A DNA stretch of 64,000 nt from Lactobacillus jensenii DSM 20557 (lineage in GTDB: Bacteria > Bacillota > Bacilli > Lactobacillales > Lactobacillaceae). The stretch lies in NCBI RefSeq assembly GCF_001436455.1, contig NZ_AYYU01000001.1:4243-68242 (forward strand), read 5' to 3'. Shown here piece after piece: positions 55,095-64,000 of this stretch. The notes under the pieces were generated by a model. The model made no database searches and was not told the origin of the DNA. It saw only the letters and a list, made by a program, of their open reading frames with translations. A program made the translations under genes and the position numbers. Numbering within the stretch: position 1 is the first letter of the stretch; each line of letters begins with the position of its first letter.

Positions 55095-55755
55095 TTTATT
55101 GGGAGGACCTCTTGAGCTAATACCTGAGGGCTTTTTTGAAGAACAAAAAAATAACAATCAACTTTTGTTAGGTGTTGATCGTGGAAGTTTATTTCTAGTT
55201 GAAAAAGGTCTTATTCCAGATTTGGCAATTGGCGACTTTGATTCTTTAAAAAAAGAAGAACTTGTAAAAATTGAAAAAGTAGTCAAAGACATCCGCTATT
55301 CTAATCCTGTAAAAGATTTAACTGATTCAGAATTAATGATAAAAAGTGCTTTTGAAAATTATCATCTGACTAGTCTAGAAGTTTATGGAGCTACAGGTGG
55401 AAGATTAGATCATTTCTTGGTAAATTTATTTACTTTTTTAAAGCCCGAATTCCAAGTATATGCTCCTAAAGTGACCTTAATCGATCGGCAAAATATAATT
55501 AAATTCTTTTTACCTGGTAAGCACTATATTAAGCCTGTAGAAGGTTATAAATATTTGGGGATAGTTAATTTAACAGATGTTGAAAATCTTTCAATACAAG
55601 GCGCTAAATATCCTTTAAAAGACTATAATTCTACTTATCCGATATCGTTTGCATCTAATGAGTTTGTTGCTGGCAAAACAGTAGAAATTTATTTTGAAAA
55701 AGGAACGGTTGCCGTGATTTATAGTAAAGATCTTGACCGTTTTGCAAATATATAG
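55081..55755 (+). CDS. thiN: thiamine pyrophosphokinase
   Basis: Phosphorylates thiamine to TPP. GDFDSLKKEE, NPVKDLTDSELM and YGATGGRLDHFLVN match the TPK catalytic core. 224 residues. Last gene of the priA-thiN run; no TPP riboswitch is visible. Confidence 0.93.
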   Translation: MKGISLLGGPLELIPEGFFEEQKNNNQLLLGVDRGSLFLVEKGLIPDLAIGDFDSLKKEELVKIEKVVKDIRYSNPVKDLTDSELMIKSAFENYHLTSLEVYGATGGRLDHFLVNLFTFLKPEFQVYAPKVTLIDRQNIIKFFLPGKHYIKPVEGYKYLGIVNLTDVENLSIQGAKYPLKDYNSTYPISFASNEFVAGKTVEIYFEKGTVAVIYSKDLDRFANI

Positions 55756-55763
55756 TCATAAAA

Positions 55764-55795
55764 CAAAAAAGACCAAGGAATTCCTTGGTCTTTTT
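55764..55795. terminator. bidirectional terminator between thiN and rpmB
   Basis: Perfect inverted repeat GACCAAGGAA / TTCCTTGGTC with A-run and T-run on either side. Confidence 0.9.
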
Positions 55796-55824
55796 CGCAT
55801 AATTAAGCTTAATTATCAAAATTA

Positions 55825-56010
55825 TTAAACGCGAGTAACTTTACCAGACTTCAAAGCCTTAGTTGATACCCAAACGCGCTTTGGCTTACCGTCAACAAGA
55901 ATGCGCACTTTTTGAAGGTTTGGCTTCCAAGCTCTACGGGTAGAGTTCAAAGCTTTAGAACGCTTGTTGCCGAAAGTAGTCTTTTTGCCAGTAACAAAAT
56001 CTTTTGCCAT
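55825..56010 (-). CDS. rpmB: 50S ribosomal protein L28
   Basis: 61 residues, [20 protein letters not shown] then [13 protein letters not shown], ending KSGKVTRV. The L28 without zinc Cys residues. AAAGGAGG precedes. Divergent from yloU as in other Firmicutes. Confidence 0.96.
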   Translation of the reverse strand: MAKDFVTGKKTTFGNKRSKALNSTRRAWKPNLQKVRILVDGKPKRVWVSTKALKSGKVTRV

Positions 56011-56050
56011 TTGCTAAACCTCCTTTACTTGTTATAAGTAACACTTTAAT

Positions 56051-56079
56051 AATATAGCAAAGCTGGGCTATAATTGCAA
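56051..56079 (-). promoter_or_regulatory. promoter of rpmB
   Basis: On the minus strand TTGCAA (56074-56079) and TATATT (56051-56056) with 17-base spacing. Confidence 0.6.
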
Positions 56080-56119
56080 TAGGAAATCAATTTTTTCTAT
56101 TTTTATAATCTGTACTAAT

Positions 56120-56147
56120 TTGATTATTGTATTTACTATGATAAAAT
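56120..56147 (+). promoter_or_regulatory. promoter of yloU-fakA
   Basis: TTGATT (56120-56125), 16-base spacer, extended -10 TGATAAAAT with TAAAAT at 56142-56147. Confidence 0.55.
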
Positions 56148-56186
56148 ACATTCGTATTACCCAATTTGAGAACGGAGGAAAATAAT

Positions 56187-56549
56187 ATGGCAGTTAAAAT
56201 TAAGACCAAGCATGGCCTAATTGATGTTACTAATGGTGTAATTGCAACCGTTGTTGGCTCTGCTGCAACTGCTAATTATGGTGTCGTCGGAATGGCTTCT
56301 AAAAATGCTATTCGTGATGGAGTTAATGAAATTTTGAATCGTGCCAACTATAAGCGTGGCGTCGTTGTCAAATCGGTTGATAATCGAATTACTGTCGATG
56401 TCTATATAATTGTCGGTTATGGCCTCAAAATTTCAGAGGTAAGCCGTAATGTACAAGACAGTGTTAAATATAATTTGGAACAACAACTTGGCATTCAAAC
56501 CAAATCTGTAAACGTGATTGTCCAAGGCGTCAAGGTTCTTGATGAATAA
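56187..56549 (+). CDS. Asp23/Gls24 family protein (YloU-like)
   Basis: 120-residue Asp23-family protein (TKHGLIDVTNGVIATVVG, then VGMASKNAIRDG and DVYIIVGYGLKISEV). It is the second Asp23 paralogue in the window and lies before fakA as yloU does in B. subtilis. ACGGAGGA precedes ATG 56187. Confidence 0.9.
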   Translation: MAVKIKTKHGLIDVTNGVIATVVGSAATANYGVVGMASKNAIRDGVNEILNRANYKRGVVVKSVDNRITVDVYIIVGYGLKISEVSRNVQDSVKYNLEQQLGIQTKSVNVIVQGVKVLDE

Positions 56550-56570
56550 ACGCTTACCGGAGGAGTTAAA

Positions 56571-58226
56571 TTGGTATTAACTGTAATCGAAAGTAAACAA
56601 TTTAGAGATATGGTGAGAGTTGCTACTCACCGTATGGGTAAAAATAAAGAATACGTCAACAACTTAAATGTTTTCCCAGTCCCTGATGGCGATACTGGTA
56701 CTAACATGAATTTGACAATGGAGAGTGGTGCTCGCGCTGTTAGTGAATGTCAAAGTACAAGTGTTGGTGAATTAGTTGAAGCTTTAGCTAAAGGAATGTT
56801 GATGGGAGCCCGTGGAAATAGTGGAGTTATTACTTCTCAATTATTCCGTGGTATGTACAAAGCTACTGTTGGCAAAGAAGCCTTAAATGCTCAAGAATTA
56901 GCTGATGCTTTTTCTAATGGTGTTGCTACAGCTTATAAGGCAGTTATGAAACCTGTTGAAGGAACTATTTTAACTGTTGCTCGTGTTGCTGCTGAGGATG
57001 GTAAGAATGCAGCTAATGATAGTGATGATGTTGAAGTAGTTATGAAGGCGATTGTTGAAGGAGCCAAACGCGCTTTAAAGACTACCCCAGATTTATTACC
57101 TGTTTTAAAAGAAGTAGGAGTTGTAGATTCTGGTGGACAAGGGTTGCTCTTTATTTACGAAGGCTTTTTAGAAGGTTTACTTGGGGAAAACTTCTCTGAT
57201 GTATACACTCCAGATATTGATGAAATGGATCAAATGATGAGTGCAACTCATGAACAATCACAAAGTAAACTTTCTACTAAGGACATTAAAAATGGCTATT
57301 GTACTGAAATAATGGTTGATTTAACTAAAGATGTTCCAGGAAAGAAGCCATTTAATTTAGAAGAATTTAGAAAGCACCTCTCAACTTTAGGTGATTCACT
57401 TTTAGCTGTTTCTGATGATACAATCGCTAAAGTCCATGTTCATACTGAACATCCAGGCGAGGTATTTACTTATGGACAACAATTTGGTGAGCTGGGCAAA
57501 ATTAAGATTGATAATATGAGAATTCAACATGAAACGATTGTTGATGAAGCTGCAAAAGAAGAGGAAAAAGTTGATTTTGCTGTAATTGCAGTTTGTTCAG
57601 GTAACGGAGTGCGTCAATTATTTGAAAGTGGTGGTGTAAACCGAATTATCTCCGGTGGACAGACTATGAACCCTTCTACTCAAGACATTATTGATACAAT
57701 TAAGAAGTCTGGAGCAAGCAAGGCAATTATTTTGCCAAATAATGGAAATATTATTATGGCAGCTAAACAAGCAGCAGAAGTGTGCGATATTCCTGTGGGT
57801 ATTGTTCAAACCAAGACTATCTCTCAAGGATTAACAGCTATGTTGGCCTTCAACCCTGATGCTAGTGTTGAAGAAAATGTCGAAGCAATGAATGAAGAAG
57901 CAAGTATGGTTGTTTCTGGTGAAGTAACACGCGCTATTCGTGATACTAATATTAATAATGTTGAAATCCATAAAGATGACTTCATGGGGATTATTGATGG
58001 TAATATCGAAATTGATAAGCCAGATTTAATTGAAGCAACTTGCGCAATGATTGAAAAGATGCTCGATGAAGATAGTGAAATCGTAACAATTATTTACGGA
58101 CGTGATAGTAATAAAAAGCAAGCTGAGCAAGTTCAAGCTAAACTTGAAGAAGACCACGATGATTTGGAATTTGAAATTCATGATGGTGGTCAACCAGTTT
58201 ACTCATTCTTAGTTTCAGTAGAATAG
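56571..58226 (+). CDS. fakA: fatty acid kinase FakA (DhaL/DAK2 domain)
   Basis: ATP-binding subunit that phosphorylates FakB-bound exogenous fatty acids. N-terminal DhaL domain with VFPVPDGDTGTNMNLTM and GARGNSGVITSQLFRG, middle domain, and C-terminal DegV-like fold (IIYGRDSNKKQAEQ). 551 residues. It starts at TTG with GGAGGAG upstream. Grouped with plsX and acpP, it suits phospholipid precursor supply. Confidence 0.94.
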   Translation: MVLTVIESKQFRDMVRVATHRMGKNKEYVNNLNVFPVPDGDTGTNMNLTMESGARAVSECQSTSVGELVEALAKGMLMGARGNSGVITSQLFRGMYKATVGKEALNAQELADAFSNGVATAYKAVMKPVEGTILTVARVAAEDGKNAANDSDDVEVVMKAIVEGAKRALKTTPDLLPVLKEVGVVDSGGQGLLFIYEGFLEGLLGENFSDVYTPDIDEMDQMMSATHEQSQSKLSTKDIKNGYCTEIMVDLTKDVPGKKPFNLEEFRKHLSTLGDSLLAVSDDTIAKVHVHTEHPGEVFTYGQQFGELGKIKIDNMRIQHETIVDEAAKEEEKVDFAVIAVCSGNGVRQLFESGGVNRIISGGQTMNPSTQDIIDTIKKSGASKAIILPNNGNIIMAAKQAAEVCDIPVGIVQTKTISQGLTAMLAFNPDASVEENVEAMNEEASMVVSGEVTRAIRDTNINNVEIHKDDFMGIIDGNIEIDKPDLIEATCAMIEKMLDEDSEIVTIIYGRDSNKKQAEQVQAKLEEDHDDLEFEIHDGGQPVYSFLVSVE

Positions 58227-58230
58227 AAAG

Positions 58231-60255
58231 ATGTTAAATAACTTATTTGAACCAGTCACTAAACTAAAAGGGGTCGGGCCAAAAACGGCCGCAGCGTTAG
58301 AAAGTTTGTCAATTTATAGTGTTTATGACTTACTTTTCTATTTTCCATATCGTTATGACGATTTAGAGATGATTCCACTAGATCAATTAAATGATGGTCA
58401 AAAGGTACTTTTGAAAGGAATAGTCGCCACTGAGCCCTTTGTTAGCCGATTTGGTTACAAAAAAAGTCGTTTAAGCTTTAAACTCAGAATTGACCATGAT
58501 ATTATCATGGTCAATTTTTTTAACCAACCTTGGTTAAAAAATCAGTTAGAAGTTGGAAAAGAAGTGGCAGTTTATGGTAAATATAATCTCGCCAAGCAAA
58601 GCTTATCTGGCTTTAAATTTGTAGCTGCAAAGAATGAAGAATCAAGTCTTAGTCCCGTTTATCCGGTTAATCGGCACATTAAGCAAAAGAAATTAGTTGA
58701 ATTAATTAAATTAGCATTGGCTCAAAAGAATGAATTAATGGATATTGTTCCGGAAAATATTCGGCAGAAGTATCGCTTAATGAATGATCAAGAACTAGTT
58801 GAAAAAATGCATGAGCCAAAGAGTCCTAATGAGGCAAAATTAGCCAAAAGAAGTGCTATTTTTAGAGAATTTTTTATTTTTCAAATTCAATTAGCTCTTT
58901 TAACAATGAGACCACAGGGGCGATTAGGAACAGCGAAAAAATATGATTTAAATGAAATAAAGAAATTGACCGCTACACTGCCTTTTGAGTTGAGTGATGA
59001 CCAAAAGAAGGTTGTTAATGAAATTTTTGCTGATTTACATCGGGAAAAACAAATGCGAAGACTCTTGCAGGGGGATGTTGGTAGTGGAAAAACTGTAGTA
59101 GCTGTTTTCGCTATTTATGCAGCAATAACAGCTGGTTATCAAGCAGCGTTAATGGTGCCAACTGAAATTTTAGCAAACCAGCATTTTGGAAAAATTGCCG
59201 AATTATTGCGGCCATTTGGAGTGAGGATAGCTTTGTTAACCTCAAGCACAAAAGCGATGGAAAAACGTGAAATTTATCGTGAGTTAGCGGATGGAACTTT
59301 AAACGTCGTAATTGGAACTCACGCTTTAATTCAGCCAAGTTTAAAATTTAAAAATCTTGGTTTGGTTATTATTGACGAACAACATCGCTTTGGTGTTAAC
59401 CAGCGTCAAAAATTAATGATTAAAGGTGAAAATCCTGACTTATTGGCAATGACGGCGACACCAATTCCACGAACACTCGCTTTAACAGCTTATGGAGAAA
59501 TGGATGTATCTGAAATTCGCCACTTACCAGCTGGAAGAAAACCAATTGTTTCAGAATGGGTTACTAGTACACATCTTGACCAAGTGTTAGCGAAAATAAA
59601 AGAACAATTGAGTCAAGGATTTCAAATTTATGTAGTGACGCCCTTAATTGAAGAATCTGAAAATATTGATTTAAAAAATGCCAAAGAGCTTTGTTTAAAG
59701 TTACAGTCTTACTTCAATCATGAAAAAGTTGTTTTACTTCATGGTCAAATGAGTGGTGAAGATAAAGACCAAATTATGACAGATTTTTCAGAAGGAAATA
59801 TAGATATCTTAGTGGCAACCAGTGTTATTGAGGTCGGAGTAGATGTCCCTAATGCAAATATGATGGTGATTTTTGATGCAGATCGTTTTGGCTTAAGTCA
59901 ATTGCATCAGTTACGTGGTCGAATTGGACGTGGGCGGACTGAAAGTTTTTGTTATTTTGTAGCTGATCCAAAAACAGACATCGGAAAGAAAAGAATGGAA
60001 ATAATTTCGTCGACAAGTAATGGATTTAAGCTATCAGAAGAAGATTTAAAGCTACGTGGACAGGGCGATTTATTTGGAAAAGCGCAATCCGGAATTCCTG
60101 AATTTAGGTTAGGAGATTTAGTAAATGACTATAATACAATGGTTGTTGCCCAAAATGTGGCAAGGCAACTTGTAAAGGCTGATCCAGATTTAATGGAAAA
60201 TTCAGCTTTAAAAGAAGTAGTAGATTATAGCCAAAAGGTTAAAGAAATAGATTAG
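58231..60255 (+). CDS. recG: ATP-dependent DNA helicase RecG
   Basis: Branch-migration helicase for stalled forks. N-terminal wedge (LKGVGPKTAAALESL and OB fold), Walker A LQGDVGSGKTVVA, DEQH box IIDEQHRFG, TATPIPRTLA, and QLRGRIGRG in the C-terminal helicase domain. 674 residues. Confidence 0.96.
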   Translation: MLNNLFEPVTKLKGVGPKTAAALESLSIYSVYDLLFYFPYRYDDLEMIPLDQLNDGQKVLLKGIVATEPFVSRFGYKKSRLSFKLRIDHDIIMVNFFNQPWLKNQLEVGKEVAVYGKYNLAKQSLSGFKFVAAKNEESSLSPVYPVNRHIKQKKLVELIKLALAQKNELMDIVPENIRQKYRLMNDQELVEKMHEPKSPNEAKLAKRSAIFREFFIFQIQLALLTMRPQGRLGTAKKYDLNEIKKLTATLPFELSDDQKKVVNEIFADLHREKQMRRLLQGDVGSGKTVVAVFAIYAAITAGYQAALMVPTEILANQHFGKIAELLRPFGVRIALLTSSTKAMEKREIYRELADGTLNVVIGTHALIQPSLKFKNLGLVIIDEQHRFGVNQRQKLMIKGENPDLLAMTATPIPRTLALTAYGEMDVSEIRHLPAGRKPIVSEWVTSTHLDQVLAKIKEQLSQGFQIYVVTPLIEESENIDLKNAKELCLKLQSYFNHEKVVLLHGQMSGEDKDQIMTDFSEGNIDILVATSVIEVGVDVPNANMMVIFDADRFGLSQLHQLRGRIGRGRTESFCYFVADPKTDIGKKRMEIISSTSNGFKLSEEDLKLRGQGDLFGKAQSGIPEFRLGDLVNDYNTMVVAQNVARQLVKADPDLMENSALKEVVDYSQKVKEID

Positions 60256-60263
60256 GTGATATT

Positions 60264-61268
60264 ATGAGAAGAATTGCAATTGATGCGATGGGTGGAGAAC
60301 ATGCACCTGAGGCAATTATTGAAGCTGTTTTACAAGCAAAGTCTCAACTACCAAATACCCAATTCCTTTTATTTGGTGATGAAGATAAAATCAAAAAGTT
60401 GTTGTCAGATAATTCAAATGATAAGCAAATTGAAGTTATTGCGACAAGTGAAGTTATTCAAGATGAAGATGAACCGGTTAGAGCTATTAGGCGAAAAAAA
60501 GATTCATCTCTAGTTGTAGCAGCAAGATATGTTAAAGAAGGTAAAGCTGATGGATTAGTGTCATTGGGTAATACTGGTGCTTTACTAGCTGCTGGAATTT
60601 TTATTGTTGGTCGTATTAAAGGCGTGGAACGACCTGGTTTGATGCCAACTTTGCCGGTTAAAAATTCTGATCTAGGATTTAATATGATTGATGTTGGTGC
60701 AAATGCTCAAGCTAAACCAGAATATATTCTTAAGTGGGCTGAAATGGCAAACTTTTATGCTGAGAAGGTGCGTGGCATTAAGAACCCTAAGATTGCGCTT
60801 TTAAACAATGGTGCAGAATATGATAAGGGTGATGATATTCATAAAGAAGCTTATCAATTGCTTAAGGAAAGTGATTTGAACTTTATTGGTAATATCGAAG
60901 GCAATGAATTATTAGACGGAAAAGCAGATATTGTTGCAACTGATGGATTTACAGGTAATGCTGTTCTTAAAAATATCGAAGGAACTTCAAGTGTAATTAT
61001 TCACCTTATTAAAGATGCCTTGGTAAGTGGAAGTTTAATGACTAAGCTTGGCGCTTTGCTAATAAAAGGCGCTTTAAAAGGTGTAGCTAAAAAATTTGAT
61101 ACTGCTAAGTATGGTGGGGCCGTTTTATTGGGATTAAATGCTCCAGTAGTAAAGACTCACGGTAGAAGCGATAAAAGAGCAATTTATTACACCTTGTTAC
61201 AGATTGATAAAATGATTGAGGAAGACTTAATTAAGCTTTTTGTAGAAGACTTCTCAAAGCAAGATTAA
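60264..61268 (+). CDS. plsX: phosphate acyltransferase PlsX
   Basis: Makes acyl phosphate from acyl-ACP for phospholipid synthesis. RIAIDAMGGEHAPEAI start, SLGNTGALLAAG and DGFTGNAVLKNIEG. 334 residues. AGGTG precedes. The next gene, acpP, encodes its acyl donor protein. A short AAGC/GCTT inverted repeat lies in the 57-base gap. Confidence 0.96.
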   Translation: MRRIAIDAMGGEHAPEAIIEAVLQAKSQLPNTQFLLFGDEDKIKKLLSDNSNDKQIEVIATSEVIQDEDEPVRAIRRKKDSSLVVAARYVKEGKADGLVSLGNTGALLAAGIFIVGRIKGVERPGLMPTLPVKNSDLGFNMIDVGANAQAKPEYILKWAEMANFYAEKVRGIKNPKIALLNNGAEYDKGDDIHKEAYQLLKESDLNFIGNIEGNELLDGKADIVATDGFTGNAVLKNIEGTSSVIIHLIKDALVSGSLMTKLGALLIKGALKGVAKKFDTAKYGGAVLLGLNAPVVKTHGRSDKRAIYYTLLQIDKMIEEDLIKLFVEDFSKQD

Positions 61269-61325
61269 TAGACTTTTATTTAAGCTTGGCTTAAACTGTT
61301 TATAAAAATATGTTGGAGGTATCTT

Positions 61326-61565
61326 ATGAACGAAACTGAAATTTTTAACAAAGTTGCTGAATTACTAGCAGAACATTTTGATATTGAAGCAGATAAAGTG
61401 ACAAATGAATTAAACTTTAAAAAGGACTTAGATGGAGATTCAATTAACTTCTTAGAATTTGTTATGGATCTTGAAGACGCTTTTGGTGCAGAAATTTCTG
61501 ATGAAGATGCTGCAAAGTTAGAAACAGTTGGACAAGCTGTTGACTATATTAAGAGTCATCAATAA
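61326..61565 (+). CDS. acpP: acyl carrier protein
   Basis: 79 residues, acidic; the phosphopantetheine Ser is in LDGDSINFLEFVMDLEDAFG, a variant of the usual DSL motif with Ile. TTGGAGG precedes. rnc and smc, which often follow, are not here. Confidence 0.94.
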   Translation: MNETEIFNKVAELLAEHFDIEADKVTNELNFKKDLDGDSINFLEFVMDLEDAFGAEISDEDAAKLETVGQAVDYIKSHQ

Positions 61566-61583
61566 GAAAATAACTAGAGAACC

Positions 61584-61612
61584 TTGCAAGATTTTAAGAT
61601 TTTGTTTATAAT
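61584..61612 (+). promoter_or_regulatory. promoter of the opp operon
   Basis: TTGCAA (61584-61589) and perfect TATAAT (61607-61612) with 17-base spacing, 67 bases before the oppD start. Confidence 0.65.
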
Positions 61613-61679
61613 TAGAAAACAAATTAAGAAAACTAATCGGCTTTTAATTTTTTAGTCGAGCTAGATGGAGGGATGACCT

Positions 61680-62696
61680 TTGGAGAAGCAAAGCGATCTG
61701 CTATTAGACGTACAACACTTGCATACTGCCTATCGTTTGCAAGGTAAGTTCTATGATGCAGCTGATGATGTTAGCTTTACTTTAAAGCGTAATGAGATTT
61801 TAGCCGTAGTAGGTGAATCTGGTTGCGGTAAAAGTACTATTGCTTCAAGCATTATTGGTTTGTACGACCATAAGAATACTAAGGTTACTGGAGATATTTT
61901 ATATAACGAACTTAACTTAGTAGGTTTAAATGAATCACTTTTCAATAAGATTCGTGGTAATAATATTGGTATGATTTTCCAGGATCCGTTGGCAAGTTTA
62001 AACCCTTTAATGCGTGTTGGTGACCAAGTTGCAGAAACTTTGTACTATCATACTGATATGGATGAAAGTGCAAGAAAAAAGCGCGTTATTGAATTGTTTA
62101 ACCAAGTTGGGATGCCACGTCCTGAAGAAATGTATCGGATGTATCCACATGAATTATCAGGTGGTTTGCGTCAACGTGTAGTTATTGCTATGGCTATCGC
62201 ATGTAAACCTGAAGTAATTATTGCTGATGAACCTACTACAGCATTAGATGTAACTATTCAAGCTCAAATCTTAGACTTACTTGAAGATATCCAAAAAGAA
62301 TCTCAATCAGGTATTATTTTGATTACGCACGATTTAGGGGTAGTTGCTGAAACTGCTGATGAAGTAGCAGTTATGTATGCTGGCCAAATTGTAGAAAAAG
62401 CAGACGTAAAAACTATTTTTGAAAATCCAAAGCATCCATATACAAGATCATTACTTCACTCTATGCCGCAAAGTGATGACCAAGACGAAGATTTGCATGT
62501 TATTCAAGGCACTGTGCCTTCACTTAAGAACATGCCAAGAACTGGTGACCGTTTTGCTTCAAGAATTCCTTGGATTCCAGAAAGTGAACATGAAGAAAAT
62601 CCAGTATTACATGAAGTGGAACCTGGCCATTGGGTTAGATGTACTTGTTGGAAGAATTTCCACTTCCAAGATGACCAAGAAGCAAGAGGGGAATAA
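61680..62696 (+). CDS. oppD: oligopeptide ABC transporter, ATPase OppD
   Basis: ATPase of the peptide importer. Walker A GESGCGKSTI, signature LSGGLRQRVVIAMA, Walker B IIADEPTTALD, and C-terminal oligo_HPY domain (NPKHPYTRSLLHSMP) with two Cys (VRCTCW). It starts at TTG, 7 bases after GGAGGG. The order D-F-B is the lactic acid bacterial opp order. Confidence 0.93.
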   Translation: MEKQSDLLLDVQHLHTAYRLQGKFYDAADDVSFTLKRNEILAVVGESGCGKSTIASSIIGLYDHKNTKVTGDILYNELNLVGLNESLFNKIRGNNIGMIFQDPLASLNPLMRVGDQVAETLYYHTDMDESARKKRVIELFNQVGMPRPEEMYRMYPHELSGGLRQRVVIAMAIACKPEVIIADEPTTALDVTIQAQILDLLEDIQKESQSGIILITHDLGVVAETADEVAVMYAGQIVEKADVKTIFENPKHPYTRSLLHSMPQSDDQDEDLHVIQGTVPSLKNMPRTGDRFASRIPWIPESEHEENPVLHEVEPGHWVRCTCWKNFHFQDDQEARGE

Positions 62697-62699
62697 GAT

Positions 62700-63668
62700 A
62701 TGGGAAAAGAAATTATTCAAATCAAAGATCTTAAAGTCCATTATCCAATTCGTTCTGGCTTTTGGAACAGAATTACAGACTATGTAAAAGCGGTCGATGG
62801 AGTTAACTTTTCAATTAATGAAGGCGAAACTTACGGATTAATTGGCGAATCAGGATCTGGTAAGTCAACTACTGGTAAGTCAATTGTCGGAGTTGAAAAA
62901 GTTACAAGTGGTGAAATTTTATATAAAGGCGTTGATGTTACTAAGCCAGCCAACCGTAAAAAGCTTAATTATAACAAAGATGTCCAAATGATTTTCCAAG
63001 ATTCAATGTCTAGTTTGAATCCAAGAAAACGAATTGAAGATATTATTGCTGAACCAATTAGAAACTTTGAAAATTTAACTACTGACGAAGAAAGAAAAAG
63101 AGTTCAAGAACTTCTTGATATCGTTGGTATGCCAAGTGATGCTATTTATAAGTATCCTCATGAATTTTCAGGTGGTCAAAGACAAAGAATTGGTGTTGCA
63201 CGTGCTGTAGCAACCAATCCTAAGCTTATTGTTGCCGATGAACCAACTAGTGCACTTGATTTATCAGTTCAAGCACAAGTTTTAAACTTCATGAAGAATA
63301 TTCAACAACAATATAACATTGCTTACTTGTTTATTTCTCATGACCTAGGTGTGGTTAAGCACATGTCAGAGAATTTGGCAATTATGCACCGTGGTCGGTT
63401 GGTAGAATTAGGTTCTCGTGAAGAAATTTATAAGAACCCAATGCATATTTATACTCGTCGTTTATTATCAGCAATTCCGCAAGTTGATGTTGAACATCGT
63501 GCAGAAAATAAAAAACACCGTCAGGCTGTTGAAAAGGAATTCCAAGAAGATCAAGCTAGATGGTATGACAAAGATGGTAGAGTATTTCCATTGCGTGAAG
63601 TGAGTCGAAATCACTTTGTAGCTTTACCAGAAGAAGAAATTCATAAGATTGAAAGGGAGGGTGAATAA
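62700..63668 (+). CDS. oppF: oligopeptide ABC transporter, ATPase OppF
   Basis: Second ATPase of the importer: [38 protein letters not shown] and the C-terminal oligo_HPY region with [15 protein letters not shown]. 322 residues, 3 bases after oppD. Confidence 0.93.
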   Translation: MGKEIIQIKDLKVHYPIRSGFWNRITDYVKAVDGVNFSINEGETYGLIGESGSGKSTTGKSIVGVEKVTSGEILYKGVDVTKPANRKKLNYNKDVQMIFQDSMSSLNPRKRIEDIIAEPIRNFENLTTDEERKRVQELLDIVGMPSDAIYKYPHEFSGGQRQRIGVARAVATNPKLIVADEPTSALDLSVQAQVLNFMKNIQQQYNIAYLFISHDLGVVKHMSENLAIMHRGRLVELGSREEIYKNPMHIYTRRLLSAIPQVDVEHRAENKKHRQAVEKEFQEDQARWYDKDGRVFPLREVSRNHFVALPEEEIHKIEREGE

Positions 63669-63669
63669 G

Positions 63670-64000
63670 ATGTGGAAGACAATTTTACGTAGATTTCTTA
63701 TCATGATTCCCCAAATTTTCTTACTTAGTGTGTTGGTCTTCTTCTTAGCAAAGATGATGCCTGGGGATCCATTTACAGGTGCCATTAACCCTAATACAGA
63801 CCCTAAAGAAATTGCTCGTTTGAAGCAACAACTTGGTCTTAATGATGCTCCATGGGTTCAATATACTCGATGGGTTGGGAACTTATTCCATGGTGATTTA
63901 GGAACAAGTTACATCCAACACGTTCCAGTTGCATCACTTATTTGGGATCGGGCAATTAATACTTTTTGGCTATCCTTGTTTACTGTAATTTTAACTTATT
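63670..64000 (+). CDS. oppB: oligopeptide ABC transporter, permease OppB (partial)
   Basis: The gene runs off the window; 110 codons are visible. [19 protein letters not shown] begins the first membrane helix, then [28 protein letters not shown] and [13 protein letters not shown] are typical for DppB/OppB permeases. AGGGAGGGTG precedes the ATG, one base after oppF. Confidence 0.92.
   Translation, partial: MWKTILRRFLIMIPQIFLLSVLVFFLAKMMPGDPFTGAINPNTDPKEIARLKQQLGLNDAPWVQYTRWVGNLFHGDLGTSYIQHVPVASLIWDRAINTFWLSLFTVILTY

Noticed and set aside
55745..55800. TPP riboswitch near thiN
   Set aside because: The only structure is the bidirectional terminator; no THI-box core is present before thiN, which overlaps rpe.
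61275..61310. promoter for acpP (TTGGCT with TATAAA)
   Set aside because: The boxes are only 9 bases apart; no acceptable -35/-10 pair was found.
1..64000. CRISPR arrays, tRNA and rRNA genes, IS transposases
   Set aside because: No regularly spaced repeats, no tRNA-like cloverleaf other than tmRNA, no rRNA sequence and no transposase motif were seen.

Overview
The window is chromosomal DNA from a low-GC Firmicute, almost certainly a Lactobacillus of the acidophilus/gasseri/johnsonii type. The evidence is AT-rich coding sequence with strong GGAGG-type ribosome binding sites, several TTG/GTG starts, a tmRNA whose tag reads AKNNNSYALAA, and Firmicute gene blocks such as cdaA-cdaR-glmM, comGA-GG-ytxK-ackA, xseA-xseB-ispA-tlyA-recN, gmk-rpoZ-priA-fmt-rsmB-stp-pknB-rsgA-rpe-thiN, rpmB/yloU-fakA-recG-plsX-acpP and oppDFB. 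The species call is an inference from gene content; no 16S is present.

Layout. 1-8.6 kb: a DnaQ-like exonuclease (minus strand), murB, the polyamine importer potABCD, then the c-di-AMP synthase cdaA with cdaR and glmM. 8.6-13.1 kb: two tandem Cof-type HAD phosphatases and a copper operon (copY, membrane cupredoxin, P1B ATPase) with a clear cop-box operator. 13.2-17.4 kb: paired fluoride channels, an unknown membrane protein, a low-Mr tyrosine phosphatase, yebC and vanZ-like genes (minus strand) and an orphan metal-binding lipoprotein. 17.4-25.6 kb: an APC transporter preceded by a tiny leader ORF, the competence pseudopilus operon, ytxK, ackA and tmRNA. 25.6-29.4 kb: a heavily deleted prophage at the 3' end of the tmRNA gene, keeping an integrase tail and four head-morphogenesis genes, one with an ADP-ribosyltransferase-like C-terminus. 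29.5-35.3 kb: sufCDSUB for Fe-S cluster assembly and a VIT/CCC1-type metal transporter. 35.3-44.7 kb: rplU (with L21 leader), rpmA, pepP, efp, Asp23, nusB, folD, xseAB, ispA, tlyA, recN. 44.7-45.2 kb: a small unknown minus-strand gene preceded by three LexA-box-like sites. 45.2-64 kb: housekeeping genes for nucleotide metabolism, replication restart, translation initiation, Ser/Thr signalling, ribosome assembly, lipid precursor synthesis and oligopeptide uptake; the window ends inside oppB.

Most genes form tight operons with 1-, 4- or 14-base overlaps, separated by strong intrinsic terminators. Points that stand out: the tandem SOS-like boxes over the promoter of the small gene at 44701-45006, the intact phage head genes left in a deleted prophage (including the ART-like fusion), the ackA terminator that doubles as the tmRNA promoter region, and the absence of prp between rplU and rpmA although L27 keeps its N-terminal extension.
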